Below are positions 41,307-50,305 of a stretch of DNA of 64,000 bases, one piece after another; the first letter of the stretch is position 1; every line of letters begins with the position of its first letter. This stretch comes from Metallumcola ferriviriculae (GTDB taxonomy: Bacteria; Bacillota; JADQBR01): contig NZ_CP121694.1 in the NCBI RefSeq assembly GCF_035573695.1, positions 2,518,501 through 2,582,500 of the forward strand, read 5' to 3'. Position numbers and translations under genes: made by a program. The notes below the pieces were generated by a model. That model did not search any database and had not been told where the DNA came from. It saw nothing but the letters and a program-made list of their open reading frames with translations.

Positions 41307-41807
41307 CTACCAACTCCTTACGTTAACTAGTGGTTCATGGGCATCATGGCATTTTGTACAGGTAATGCTGTTATAATGCCATCCCAGTGAAACCTGCTTA
41401 ATGTCTGCGCTTTCCCTGCCTGCCAGCTTATTGTGGCACCTGCCGCAGAACTCTCTATCCGCCTCAATTACCGGCTTTACCACCTCTGGGTTTAAAGTGT
41501 GCTGCCCGGCAGCACCATGGCAGGTCTGACAGGAAAACTGCCCATGCTGGGCTTCACCGATTTCCTTGACCCTGTCAGTATGACAGGCTGCACATTGATT
41601 CTCGTCCGCGTAACTCGCGGCCTTCACCACCCATTCGTCCACATTGTCGCCCCGGTAGTAGCCATACTGCCCAAATGTCCCAGGAACGAACAACTGCCTC
41701 ACTATGATAAAGGTCACCAGAATAATCACTAGTACTACTCCTACTCTAAAAGCAGGCTGCCGGGAAATGCTTAGCTTTTCCTCCTGCGTTTGCCAGTTTT
41801 CTTTCAT
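41307..41807 (-). CDS. Membrane-anchored tetrahaem c-type cytochrome
   Basis: A 166-residue protein with one N-terminal helix (about residues 22-42) and four CXXCH sites: CAACH, CQTCH, CGRCH and CTKCH, with extra His residues (HGQF, WHYN, DAHEP) that may be distal haem ligands. It is the first gene of the operon, with GGAGG ahead of the ATG. It probably hands electrons between the Fe-S subunit and the decahaem proteins. Similar small tetrahaem proteins occur beside NrfCD modules; the family is too variable for a firm name. Confidence 0.87.
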   Translation of the reverse strand: MKENWQTQEEKLSISRQPAFRVGVVLVIILVTFIIVRQLFVPGTFGQYGYYRGDNVDEWVVKAASYADENQCAACHTDRVKEIGEAQHGQFSCQTCHGAAGQHTLNPEVVKPVIEADREFCGRCHNKLAGRESADIKQVSLGWHYNSITCTKCHDAHEPLVNVRSW

Positions 41808-42059
41808 CAGTCACTCCTCCAATCGCTGAGATGATTTCTAAATTTTCTGAATATTGATATTACTCATGTACCCTTTGCCAGTGCTTTTATTAATATTATA
41901 CAGGGGCGTGAGACGTGAAGTCAGGTGTCAGACCACCCTAATGTCACGCTTATTGTCAGGTTGCATCTGCACTGTATCTCCGATAAAACCAGGGTCCAAT
42001 GTCCCTAATGCTAGATGTCAAACGACAGCTTAGCCCATTTATCACAAAAGGCCAAAAAG
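41808..42059 (-). promoter_or_regulatory. Upstream region of the cytochrome/Tat operon with possible -10 element
   Basis: No gene is seen. TATAAT lies at 41895-41900 on the minus strand, about 90 bases ahead of the first cytochrome start. The sequence 17 bases further upstream (TGACTT) is a poor -35, as expected for a promoter needing an activator. A degraded repeat core (GGTGTCAGACCACC) is near 41923. The NarL-type regulator encoded just beyond could act here; this is inference. Confidence 0.4.
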
Positions 42060-42096
42060 GCGTAAAAGAACGGCTGGATTTAGATCCAACCGTTCT
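42060..42096 (-). terminator. Rho-independent terminator of the two-component system
   Basis: On the minus strand GAACGGTTGGATC (42083-42095) pairs with GATCCAGCCGTTC-like sequence (42068-42079) through a short loop with one mismatch, and TTTTACG follows. It lies about 90 bases behind the response regulator stop codon, so it separates that unit from the cytochrome operon. Confidence 0.75.
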
Positions 42097-42182
42097 CAGA
42101 TATACTTTAAGTTTTAAACTGCCTATCTACTCCGAGTCCCGCTATGCTTTCTATGGCGGCAAATCCATCAGTAACCTTTAGT

Positions 42183-42836
42183 TTAATTCTTTTGCGGTAA
42201 ATTTCTTCTAGCAGCATAGGCTGCCGCTTCGGTCCTATTGGCCAGGTTTAATTTAGACAGGATGCTGCTGACATAATTACGTACAGTCTTTTCACTGAGA
42301 AATATCTTCTTTGCTATTTCTCGGTTTGTTTTACCTTGCGCTAAAAAAGCGAGAACCTTCATTTCTTTGTCTGTCAGCTGTTCCAGCGCGTCTTGGTTGT
42401 TTTTTGCGGATTTACGCACGCGATTGAGCAGCCGGGACGTGACCACCGTATCCAAAAGAGACTCCCCTTTGTACGCAGCCCTGACCGCCCGAACAATTTC
42501 TTCATTACCAACATCCTTGAGGACATAGCCTTTTGCTCCGGCCAAAATAGCTTCCAGTACCAGATCTTCCTCACCGTATGATGTCAAAATTATTACCTTG
42601 GTATCAGGATGAGTGGCACTTATCTTACGGCAAGCTTCTATTCCATCTTCCTCTTTTAAACGAATATCCATAATCACCACATCCGGCCGCATTTCCTCTA
42701 TTTTGATCATCGCTTCAGATGCACTGTCTACACAGGCGGTGACGTCCAAATTGTCGTACTGTTTAAAGAGATGCGCCAGTCCCAAACGTACAATTTCATG
42801 GTCATCCACGATCATCAGCTTAATAGACAAAAACAC
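42183..42836 (-). CDS. NarL/LuxR-type response regulator
   Basis: A 217-residue response regulator. The receiver domain has the acidic pair in IVDDHE, phosphoacceptor Asp in VVIMDIRLKEEDG (about residue 57) and Lys in KGYVLKDV. The output is a LuxR-type HTH (LTDKEMKVLAFLAQGKTNRE through TVRNYVSSILSKLNL). The partner kinase lies 52 bases upstream. It sits directly upstream of the cytochrome/Tat operon and is a good candidate for its regulator. The start is uncertain: GTG at 42836 or TTG at 42830, both behind GGGGGTG. Confidence 0.9.
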   Translation of the reverse strand: MFLSIKLMIVDDHEIVRLGLAHLFKQYDNLDVTACVDSASEAMIKIEEMRPDVVIMDIRLKEEDGIEACRKISATHPDTKVIILTSYGEEDLVLEAILAGAKGYVLKDVGNEEIVRAVRAAYKGESLLDTVVTSRLLNRVRKSAKNNQDALEQLTDKEMKVLAFLAQGKTNREIAKKIFLSEKTVRNYVSSILSKLNLANRTEAAAYAARRNLPQKN

Positions 42837-42888
42837 ACCCCCAAACAGTATTCGAAATTTTCTGACTTTATTTTAGCATGGAACGGTA

Positions 42889-44388
42889 CTAATTACCACT
42901 GCCAAGTGACCCCCCTTTGACAGTGACATCCGTACTATTATTTACATTATTTTGCAGCGGGATGGTAACCGCAACAGTGGTACCTTTACCGGCGGACGAT
43001 TTAACCATAAAACTGCCCTGCAGCAATTCCGTACGTGCCCGCATATTATAGAGACCTCTTTTATGCGTATTCGCGGCAGGATTCTTAGCTAAATTTTGGT
43101 ATTCCTCCTTAGATATCCCCCTGCCGTCATCGCTAATGGTAACCTTCAAGCAATCTCCAAAGTAAATAAGACTAACCTCTGCCCTGCTTGCACGGGCGTG
43201 CCGCACCACATTATGCAACGCTTCCCGCACTATTTGCTGTACCTGTTTTTCCCACCGCACCACCTGAAAGGCCGGTTGTATTCTTTCCGGTAACTTATCA
43301 AAATCATATTTTATTTCAATGCCGGGAGAACTACTGCCTATTTCCTTAATCGCCTGGGACAATAACTCTACCAGATTATATTCCTCTTTATACTCTAGTT
43401 GGTGAATATATCGCCTTAGGTTAGCAATAACTAGGTTTAATTTTTGAATGGACTCGTTTAACTGGTCGAAAGCCTTCCGTTCATTCTTCGCTATCATTTG
43501 GGAAATAATCTGCAGATTAATGCCAATACCGTAAATCACTTGAATGACATCATCATGAAGATCCCGAGCAAATCTTTCCCTCTCTTTCAACACCGCCTGA
43601 ACCTTGTGGCTTTCGTCCAACTGACGCTGTTTCTCAAGTTCGAAAACACTAAGCATGGAAGTGATACACCAGGCAATCATAAATGCCGTTCCCGTCCGAA
43701 AAAATTCCACCGGCAGCCCCACTCCTGCCTTAAACGTGGCCGCATTGAGGACGCGGCTAAGTCCGCCCACATTCTGGGGAATGACAAGCCCGCTAAAAAA
43801 AGCAAAAAACAATAAAGCGGCTATAGCACCGAACAGATTGGTCAAAACAGACCTATCGCCGATCTTTTTCACATCGTGCACCTGGAGAGCCAAACCGTAC
43901 GCAGCCAATATTCCTCCCGGAAAAGCCAATATGTACCGCGACCAGCTTTCACTGACAACCAGCCAATCAATAAGGTTTTTGGGAGAACCCATATAGGAAA
44001 CAAAGCGGATAAATTGAAGCAGCCAGATAACCATGGCAATGAAAGGAAGGAAATATAACCAACGTCTTTTGGTGTTGGTATCAGATATTAGCTTAATACC
44101 AAAAAGGAACAAAAAGAAATGAGAAACTGCCTGAAGCAGGCGCTGGATGACAATTAATTTCCAGGTAGGCAAACTACCGAAGTTCGGCACCTGAAAGGGG
44201 ACAAAGACACTACCCCATTCGCTGAGCCCATGAAACAAGCCAAATGCTGCCAACAGGCTAAGGCTAGAAGCCAGGCGAAAGCTGCTGTAACTCCGATACT
44301 GCAGCGCAATAGCTAAGCCCATAGTATAAAAAGATAAGCCATAAAGAAAATATAACCCCAACAAATTGACTTCAAAGATCGTATTCAT
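42889..44388 (-). CDS. Sensor histidine kinase, NarX/DegS (HisKA_3) type with multi-helix membrane sensor
   Basis: A 499-residue kinase. The N-terminal 250 residues hold about seven membrane helices with no large external loop, so it probably senses a membrane or quinone signal. ERFARDLHDDVIQVIYGIG (about residue 270) is the HisKA_3 dimerisation motif with the phosphorylated His. The ATPase part has EALHNVVRHARAS (N box), ISDDGRGIS and a GLYNMRARTE segment. It pairs with the response regulator just downstream. The signal is unknown; redox state or an electron acceptor would fit the neighbouring respiratory genes. Confidence 0.89.
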   Translation of the reverse strand: MNTIFEVNLLGLYFLYGLSFYTMGLAIALQYRSYSSFRLASSLSLLAAFGLFHGLSEWGSVFVPFQVPNFGSLPTWKLIVIQRLLQAVSHFFLFLFGIKLISDTNTKRRWLYFLPFIAMVIWLLQFIRFVSYMGSPKNLIDWLVVSESWSRYILAFPGGILAAYGLALQVHDVKKIGDRSVLTNLFGAIAALLFFAFFSGLVIPQNVGGLSRVLNAATFKAGVGLPVEFFRTGTAFMIAWCITSMLSVFELEKQRQLDESHKVQAVLKERERFARDLHDDVIQVIYGIGINLQIISQMIAKNERKAFDQLNESIQKLNLVIANLRRYIHQLEYKEEYNLVELLSQAIKEIGSSSPGIEIKYDFDKLPERIQPAFQVVRWEKQVQQIVREALHNVVRHARASRAEVSLIYFGDCLKVTISDDGRGISKEEYQNLAKNPAANTHKRGLYNMRARTELLQGSFMVKSSAGKGTTVAVTIPLQNNVNNSTDVTVKGGSLGSGN

Positions 44389-44486
44389 GGGCTCTAGGCC
44401 TCCTCAATGGGTGGTGTATAAGAAATTCTCGCCAAACAAGCCGGTTCCTCCTACCTGATAGAATTTTCTGATAATTTCCCTTTTAA

Positions 44487-44578
44487 AATAAGTGACACCT
44501 TGGTGTCAGGCACCACCATTTCCCAAATAAGTGACACCTTGGTGTCAGGCACCACGATGTCCCAAGGTGTCACTTATT
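44487..44578. repeat. Dispersed palindromic repeat, tandem copy
   Basis: AATAAGTGACACCTTGGTGT followed by CAGGCACCAC occurs at 44487 and again at 44526. The second copy continues to a mirrored arm CCAAGGTGTCACTTATT ending at 44578. The unit spacing is 39 bases. It lies 25 bases behind the stop codon of the ABC ATPase gene. Confidence 0.9.
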
Positions 44579-44603
44579 TTATCATTTATGCAAAAGAGCT
44601 TGA

Positions 44604-45389
44604 TTATATATAATAATCAAGCTCTTTCTTCACTGTTAGCTCAAATTCATTAAAAATCCTGTCTCTAATTTTAATAAAGTCATAGTCAGTCCTATCTCGC
44701 GGCCGCCCCATGGGTACAGGCAAAATGGTCTTTATGCGGCCGGGATATGGGGACATGATAACTATCCGGTCAGCTAGAAAAACAGCTTCGTCAATATCAT
44801 GAGTGACAAAAACAATGGTCTGTTTGTTTTCCTGCCAAATACGCGTAATCTCATCCTGCATCCGAAATCGCGTCAGTGCGTCCAACGCGCCAAAAGGTTC
44901 ATCCATAAAAAGCACCTCTGGTTCTACCGCTAAAGCCCGGGCAATGGCTACCCGCTGTTGCATACCGCCGGAAAGCTGATGCGGATGACTATTACGAAAC
45001 TTTTCCAGTCCCACCATTTCAATATAACCGGCCGCTTTGGCCCGTCTTTCCTCCAAAGATACCCCCTTAACCTCTAACCCGTATTCGACATTTTCCTCAA
45101 CGGTACGCCAAGGAAAGAGACCATAATTTTGGAAGATGGTTTGGTATTGAGGGTGAGGCTTAAGCACCGGTTTATCGTCAATGAAAATAGTTCCACTGGA
45201 CACGGACTCAAAACCAGCCATTAAATTTAATAAGGTGGTTTTGCCGCACCCGCTTGCTCCCAGTAGACAAATAAACTCATTGTCATACACAGCAAGGTCC
45301 ACGCTGGCTAACGCTTGCTGATGTTCGCCGGCGTTATTGGCAAAGACTTTGGTCACATCTTCAATTTTAATTTTCACTTTAGCTGTCAT
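44604..45389 (-). CDS. Nitrate/sulfonate/taurine-type ABC transporter ATP-binding protein (SsuB/TauB-like)
   Basis: A 261-residue ABC ATPase with Walker A GASGCGKTT, Q-loop FQNYGLFPW, signature LSGGMQQRVAIARAL, Walker B VLFMDEPFGALD and the H-loop in VFVTHDIDEAV. This is the SsuB/TauB/NrtD subgroup. It is the last gene of the cysK-cooS-ABC operon. The transported compound is not readable: relatives import sulfonates, nitrate, thiamine precursors and others, and here a sulfur source or something connected with the carbon monoxide dehydrogenase are both possible. Confidence 0.9.
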   Translation of the reverse strand: MTAKVKIKIEDVTKVFANNAGEHQQALASVDLAVYDNEFICLLGASGCGKTTLLNLMAGFESVSSGTIFIDDKPVLKPHPQYQTIFQNYGLFPWRTVEENVEYGLEVKGVSLEERRAKAAGYIEMVGLEKFRNSHPHQLSGGMQQRVAIARALAVEPEVLFMDEPFGALDALTRFRMQDEITRIWQENKQTIVFVTHDIDEAVFLADRIVIMSPYPGRIKTILPVPMGRPRDRTDYDFIKIRDRIFNEFELTVKKELDYYI

Positions 45390-45412
45390 AGCCAGTTCCC
45401 CCGCTGATTTGA

Positions 45413-46174
45413 TTAGGCGCTAAAACCCCAGCGCTTTTTCACCCGCTGCTCCAAATAGCCAATTGATCTATCTAAAGTTAATCCTAGTACGCCAATAATA
45501 ACCATACCGGTGAGCACCAATTCTGTGCGCATACTATTACGAGCGTCAACTATCAAAAATCCCAAACCTGAGCGCACACCCATCATTTCCCCGGCCACTA
45601 AAAATACCCATGCCGTGCCCAAAGCAATATGCATTCCCATCATAATGTAAGGGAACACGGCGGGAACCACCACTTTTCTAAGGATGTCTTTTTCGCTGGT
45701 ACCGAAGTTTTGGGCTACCTTTAGGTAGACCGGGTCCACATTCTTAACCGCGGCCACTGTAGATAGCAGCATCGGGTAAAAGGCGGCCAAAAAGATTATC
45801 ACTATGGCAGGCAAGTTACCAATGCCAAACCAAAGCGCAATCAACGGCATCCAAGCAATGGGCGAAATGGGCCGCAGTACCTGCACAAGCGGGTCAATAG
45901 CAACCCACAAATTACGGTACCAACCCGCAATTAGGCCAAGAGGCACAGCAACTGCTGCCGCAATTAAATAGCCGGTAAAAAAACGGAACAAACTGATGCC
46001 GATGTGCTGCCAAAGCACGCCGTTAAGGGCTGTCTCCAAAATCCCCCCAGCTACCGCCAGTGGCGAGGGAAAAAGATAATCCTCCCAAATGCCTAAAGAA
46101 GCGGCTGCCTGCCAGGCAATCAGCACCAAGGTAAACGTTATCAACGGCAGGACATACCTTTCCTTCCCCTTCAC
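45413..46174 (-). CDS. Nitrate/sulfonate-type ABC transporter permease (SsuC/TauC-like)
   Basis: A 253-residue permease with six membrane helices and the binding-protein-dependent permease loop in KVAQNFGTSEKDILRKVVVPAVFPYIMMG (the EAA-like region contacting the ATPase). RPISPIAWMPLIALWFGIG is typical of the SsuC/TauC/NrtB group. It starts with a GTG directly behind the binding protein gene and lies 23 bases ahead of the ATPase gene. Function: membrane channel of the importer. Confidence 0.9.
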   Translation of the reverse strand: MKGKERYVLPLITFTLVLIAWQAAASLGIWEDYLFPSPLAVAGGILETALNGVLWQHIGISLFRFFTGYLIAAAVAVPLGLIAGWYRNLWVAIDPLVQVLRPISPIAWMPLIALWFGIGNLPAIVIIFLAAFYPMLLSTVAAVKNVDPVYLKVAQNFGTSEKDILRKVVVPAVFPYIMMGMHIALGTAWVFLVAGEMMGVRSGLGFLIVDARNSMRTELVLTGMVIIGVLGLTLDRSIGYLEQRVKKRWGFSA

Positions 46175-47176
46175 CTATTTCACCTTCCCGTAGGCCTTCT
46201 TAGCATAGTCCTCATTAATCAATTCGCTTAAATCAATCTCTTTTTTCAGTAAGGTGTTTGACTGCCCATCCCATGGCAACTCTAGCAACAAGCTCTGCAT
46301 CTGCGCAAAATCTTCCTGTCGAGGCTGCAAGTCAGCGTAAGATATCCATTCTAAAGACTTAGACCATAATTCTTTTTTAATTTGCATATATTCAGCCGCA
46401 ATTTCCACAGCCTCGTCTTGGTTACTTTCAATATAAGTACCCGCCGATGCCAGTTTATCCACCAGTTCCTGCAGAACCACCTGGTCATTAAAGTATTTCG
46501 GATTTATAACCAAGCCGCAGCATATCCAATCCGGCCATATGTCTTGAGCCCGCATCAATACTTTGCCGGTGCCTGCTACCACAGTCTGCGCGCCAAAAGG
46601 TTCCGCTACAACATAACCATTAATTTCGCCTCGTGCCAGAGCCGCGGGCATATCCGGGGGAGCCATTTCCACCTTTCTTACATCTTGGTAATCAAGCCCC
46701 GCATCTTTTAAAGCTTTGTACAGCAGCAGATTGTGCCCGGAAAGGCGGTGAGGAATGGCTACTAATTTACCCTGTAAATCCTGCACCTTTTCAATCTCAT
46801 CGGAAACGGTTAACACGTCGCCATTACGATGGGACAGCATTACCACTTCCTGAGGGATACCCATCTCTTTACCTGCCATGGCGATTTCAAACATGGTCAT
46901 GCCGCCTTGGATAGTGCCTGAATTTAGAGCATCCGTTAATTCAGGCCAGGAACTAAAGCGCACTAATTCTAAATCAAAATTCTCAAATTTACCCTGATTA
47001 AGTTTATCAGCCACCACCAGGGGTAAAGAATGGGTGATAGGCAGATAGCCAATTTTAACCACCGGTTTTTCACTGCCGGAACCGCTATTATCCTGCCCGG
47101 CGCCGCAGCCGGAAAGCACCAACGCCCCGGCAAATACCAGCAGTAAACCGATGATGACAACTCTTCTATTTTTCAT
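46175..47176 (-). CDS. NMT1/SsuA-type substrate-binding lipoprotein
   Basis: A 333-residue lipoprotein: the signal ends at LSGC (about residues 21-24), followed by a Gly/Ser/Asn tether. The mature part begins VVKIGYLPITHSLPLVVADK and has VRFSSWPELTDALNSGTIQGG, the NMT1/SsuA-like fold. Ligands of this group include sulfonates, nitrate and pyrimidine precursors. It lies four bases behind cooS on the same transcript, an unusual partner for such an importer. A role in supplying a sulfur compound, a metal chelate or a one-carbon substrate would be speculation. Confidence 0.88.
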   Translation of the reverse strand: MKNRRVVIIGLLLVFAGALVLSGCGAGQDNSGSGSEKPVVKIGYLPITHSLPLVVADKLNQGKFENFDLELVRFSSWPELTDALNSGTIQGGMTMFEIAMAGKEMGIPQEVVMLSHRNGDVLTVSDEIEKVQDLQGKLVAIPHRLSGHNLLLYKALKDAGLDYQDVRKVEMAPPDMPAALARGEINGYVVAEPFGAQTVVAGTGKVLMRAQDIWPDWICCGLVINPKYFNDQVVLQELVDKLASAGTYIESNQDEAVEIAAEYMQIKKELWSKSLEWISYADLQPRQEDFAQMQSLLLELPWDGQSNTLLKKEIDLSELINEDYAKKAYGKVK

Positions 47177-47180
47177 TTTC

Positions 47181-49154
47181 CTACCCCCTCCAGCCTAATC
47201 CCAGCCGTTTTCGCTTAATATGCATGCGAACGGTTTGGGCCGCCAATTTTGGATACGGCTCTGTATATACTCTTGCTCCTACTTTCTCATATAGACCGTC
47301 GCCGGCAAAAAAGTCTGCAACATCATTACTGCCCCGGTCCATCTCATCATTGGACTGAGCCCCTTCCTTAGCAGTGGGCAGCGGCACCGGAATTGGAGCG
47401 GGAAAACCTACCAGATTGCTAACACCATGCGCAAGGAAGGTAACCCCTTGACCGACAGTCTTCTCGTTACCGGGTTCCGGGCCAATAAACATAAATGGCA
47501 TATCTTTTACATGCTTTCCTGCCTGTTGCGCCAAGTCAATAAACAGCCGCAGCGAGCGGGCATTATCCACGCAGCCGCCCACCGCCAGCACCGGGGGGAT
47601 ACCTAATTGCCGGCATAGATCCTTAAGCCCCGCGCTGGCCTGTTCTGCCGCCTCCGGGGCGCATAAACCGGCATTTAATAATGCATGAGAACAACATCCG
47701 GTGGTGGTCACCAAAATTCCATTTTCAATCAATTTCTTTACAATGGTTACATGGTTATGTTCATAGGGCACCTTAGGGTTGTTACAACCAACTACGGTAG
47801 CAATCCCTTTGATAGTCCCGTCTTTAAGGTGCTGGGCTAATTTTTCCAAACCGCCAAAGGCGTCCACTACTGCCTCACAGCTCCATCCGCCCATGGCACG
47901 GGAACGGTGCTGAGGAATGTGAATGTGAGAACGGTCGCGGTTTTTAAAGGCGGCCAACGCCAGCTGCACTATCCGCTCAGCGTCCTGCTCTAAAGTATCC
48001 GGACGCTCCGGGTCAAAAGGAATATGATGCGCGCCGGGGATGCGATTGGAATCACAGGTTGTGATAACTTCGGTACCAAAACAGTCCGCCGCCGTCTTCA
48101 AGCCCGGAATGACACACTGCATATCAACAACTACCGCATCCACAGCACCGGTGCCGATAGCCAGTTCCTGGCCCATAATGTTGGTTACAGAAGGAACGCC
48201 GTGACGGCATAATAACTCATCGCCGGTGCAACACATACCACCCACCACAATTCCTTTGGCGCCATAATCTTTAGCCTGCTGTTGGATTTCTGCTGAATAA
48301 ATCTTTTCAAGAACTTTTTCCGCCATCACCGGCGAATGTCCATGCATCAGAATGTTCACGTGATCCTCTTTCAAAATGCCGTAGTTCACTTCTGTTATTT
48401 TTGGCTGAGGAATGCCAAACAATATTTCCGTAGCCATCGATGAACCGTAAAGCGTGCTGTAACAATAGGCAAGCGCCATGCGCAGCTCCTGCGCCGCCAG
48501 GGCGGTCCAATCTGAACAGCCGCCCAGCGTGGTCATATGCAGGGTTTCCATCATTTCGTAGCTGCCGGAGCGAGGCAGGACGCCAAGTTCTTGCCACAAT
48601 TGCTTTCGTTCCGGGGGCGCGTAGGCCTCTAACATGTACATCGGATCAGCGGTCATACGACCCAAATCTTCCAGCAGGAATTGCGCCACTTCTTTAGCCG
48701 TTTGCGCTAAATCCTTGTCCTCAATTTGGATAGAAAACTTCTCCGCCAGTTCCCATACCCTTTCTTCGCCCAGCAATGGAAAATCCAACTTGCCTTCAGC
48801 TGCGGCAATGATGGTCATATACACCTCATGAGCGTGCCGGCCGTGTGCCGCCAACCCCGCCGCCAGCGCGCGAACAATGTTGCCCATCACCATCAGATTT
48901 AAATCTTTGCCACAAATACCTTTAGGTGATTTCGGCCCGATGCGACATGGACCCCATTGACAATTACGGCAGCATAACCCTCTTAGGCCGAAACCACATT
49001 GGGGCTGCTGAGCTTCATATCTATCCAACCATGTTTCGATATTTTTATCCTCCATCCGCTGCAACAACTCTCTAGACGCGGGGTTTGGAGTTAGTTTTTT
49101 TACATCTTCTCTACCAGGCATTTCTGCGTTTAAAGACGGATAGTTGTATTTCAT
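47181..49154 (-). CDS. cooS: Anaerobic Ni-Fe carbon monoxide dehydrogenase catalytic subunit
   Basis: A 657-residue CooS. Cys53 and Cys61 fit the D-cluster, and Cys62, Cys65, Cys70 and Cys81 the B-cluster (LCCRNCQWGPC, then GICG). C-cluster ligands appear in ILMHGHSP (His), GGMCCTGDELL, VDMQCVIPG, VVGCNNPK, TTGCCSHAL and AVGGCVDNAR, and the catalytic Lys in PGNEKTVGQG. It interconverts CO and CO2. The ATG at 49154 is chosen behind GGAGGAGAACCG. No cooC, cooF, acetyl-CoA synthase or hydrogenase genes are adjacent; cysK lies upstream and an ABC importer follows. The electron partner and nickel insertion factor must be elsewhere. Confidence 0.95.
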   Translation of the reverse strand: MKYNYPSLNAEMPGREDVKKLTPNPASRELLQRMEDKNIETWLDRYEAQQPQCGFGLRGLCCRNCQWGPCRIGPKSPKGICGKDLNLMVMGNIVRALAAGLAAHGRHAHEVYMTIIAAAEGKLDFPLLGEERVWELAEKFSIQIEDKDLAQTAKEVAQFLLEDLGRMTADPMYMLEAYAPPERKQLWQELGVLPRSGSYEMMETLHMTTLGGCSDWTALAAQELRMALAYCYSTLYGSSMATEILFGIPQPKITEVNYGILKEDHVNILMHGHSPVMAEKVLEKIYSAEIQQQAKDYGAKGIVVGGMCCTGDELLCRHGVPSVTNIMGQELAIGTGAVDAVVVDMQCVIPGLKTAADCFGTEVITTCDSNRIPGAHHIPFDPERPDTLEQDAERIVQLALAAFKNRDRSHIHIPQHRSRAMGGWSCEAVVDAFGGLEKLAQHLKDGTIKGIATVVGCNNPKVPYEHNHVTIVKKLIENGILVTTTGCCSHALLNAGLCAPEAAEQASAGLKDLCRQLGIPPVLAVGGCVDNARSLRLFIDLAQQAGKHVKDMPFMFIGPEPGNEKTVGQGVTFLAHGVSNLVGFPAPIPVPLPTAKEGAQSNDEMDRGSNDVADFFAGDGLYEKVGARVYTEPYPKLAAQTVRMHIKRKRLGLGWRG

Positions 49155-49178
49155 CGGTTCTCCTCCCAAATACTGCGA

Positions 49179-50096
49179 TTATTTAAATAACGGTGTGGAC
49201 AGATAACGTTCGCCGGTATCCGGCAGCACCACTACAATACGCTTTCCCACATTCTCTTCACGTTTGGCCAATTCCAATGCCGCGTACGCCGCTGCGCCAG
49301 AGGATATCCCTACCAGCAACCCTTCCTCAGCAGCGAGCCTCTGTCCCGTCTTTATGGCCTGATCATCAGTCACCTGGTATATTTCATCCACAACATCAAT
49401 GTCAAATATCTCCGGAATAAATCCGGCGCCGATTCCCTGAATTTTATGCGGCCCCGGCATACACCCGGAAAGAACAGCAGAGTCCGTCGGCTCCACCGCC
49501 ACCACTTCAATGTTAGCGTTTTTTTCTTTCAACGCTCCACCAACACCGGTGACGGTACCTCCTGTGCCCACACCACCCACAAAGATGTCTATTTCTCCGT
49601 CAACAGCTGTCCAAATTTCCTCTGCTGTAGTGCGGCGGTGGACTTCCGGGTTTGCCGGGTTAGAAAATTGCTGGGGAATAAACGAATTAGGGTTACCTGC
49701 TGCTAGTTGTTCTGCTTTACGAATTGCCCCTTTCATACCCTCTCCCCCGGGGGTAAGCACCAACTCCGCCCCAAGAGCTGCTAACAAGTTCCGCCGTTCA
49801 ATACTCATAGTATCCGGCATAGTTAGCACTAGCTTGTATCCTTTAGCCGCAGATACTATAGCTAAGCCAATACCGGTATTGCCGCTGGTGGGCTCAATAA
49901 TAAGAGTATCCTTATTAATCACCCCTGCCTGCTCTCCCGCTTCAATCATGCTCAATGCGATGCGGTCCTTAATACTACCGCCGGGGTTAAAAGACTCCAG
50001 CTTAACAACTACTTCTGCGCCGCCTTCATTTAATTTGTTGATGCGCACCAATGGTGTCCGTCCAATTAATTCGGTTACATTATTATAAACCGTCAT
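49179..50096 (-). CDS. cysK: Cysteine synthase (O-acetylserine sulfhydrylase)
   Basis: A 305-residue PLP enzyme. The cofactor lysine is in PGGSIKDR (about residue 42), the phosphate-binding loop is [10 protein letters not shown], and [11 protein letters not shown] is the substrate Asn loop. It makes cysteine from O-acetylserine and sulfide. It opens the operon with cooS, 24 bases ahead of it. Supply of cysteine or sulfide for Fe-S clusters would be a natural link, inferred. AAGGAGGAGG ribosome site and a sigma-A promoter lie upstream. Confidence 0.94.
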   Translation of the reverse strand: MTVYNNVTELIGRTPLVRINKLNEGGAEVVVKLESFNPGGSIKDRIALSMIEAGEQAGVINKDTLIIEPTSGNTGIGLAIVSAAKGYKLVLTMPDTMSIERRNLLAALGAELVLTPGGEGMKGAIRKAEQLAAGNPNSFIPQQFSNPANPEVHRRTTAEEIWTAVDGEIDIFVGGVGTGGTVTGVGGALKEKNANIEVVAVEPTDSAVLSGCMPGPHKIQGIGAGFIPEIFDIDVVDEIYQVTDDQAIKTGQRLAAEEGLLVGISSGAAAYAALELAKREENVGKRIVVVLPDTGERYLSTPLFK

Positions 50097-50162
50097 TTTA
50101 AAAAACCTCCTCCTTGGAAATTAAATAATCCCTATCGATTTACCGGGTTTTCTTTTCCTAGT

Positions 50163-50191
50163 ATTCTATCCGGTTTAATGGGTTTTGTCAA
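50163..50191 (-). promoter_or_regulatory. Sigma-A-type promoter of the cysK-cooS-ABC operon
   Basis: On the minus strand TTGACA (50186-50191) and TAGAAT (50163-50168) are separated by exactly 17 bases, an almost perfect vegetative promoter. The -10 lies 67 bases upstream of the cysK ATG. The leader contains CCCGGTAAATCGATAGGG (about 50130-50148), which could be a cysteine-metabolism regulator site, but this is only a guess. Confidence 0.75.
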
Positions 50192-50224
50192 TAAGAAAAT
50201 AACCGAAACCCTTTCACCTAGAAG

Positions 50225-50305
50225 ATAAGTGACACCCTGGTGTCAGGCACCACGGTGTCACAAGGTGTCACTTATTAGGTGTCAGGCACCATTTTGTCAC
50301 TTATT
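50225..50305. repeat. Dispersed palindromic repeat, composite copy
   Basis: ATAAGTGACACCCTGGTGTC plus AGGCACC is followed by a mirrored arm AAGGTGTCACTTATT (to 50276), then a further core and arm (AGGTGTCAGGCACC, TTTTGTCACTTATT) ending at 50305. The array directly abuts the stop codon of the SucD-like gene at 50306. Confidence 0.9.

Noticed and set aside
41999-42181. 60-codon plus-strand gene upstream of the cytochrome operon
   Set aside because: No ribosome site, and it overlaps the terminator of the response regulator gene.
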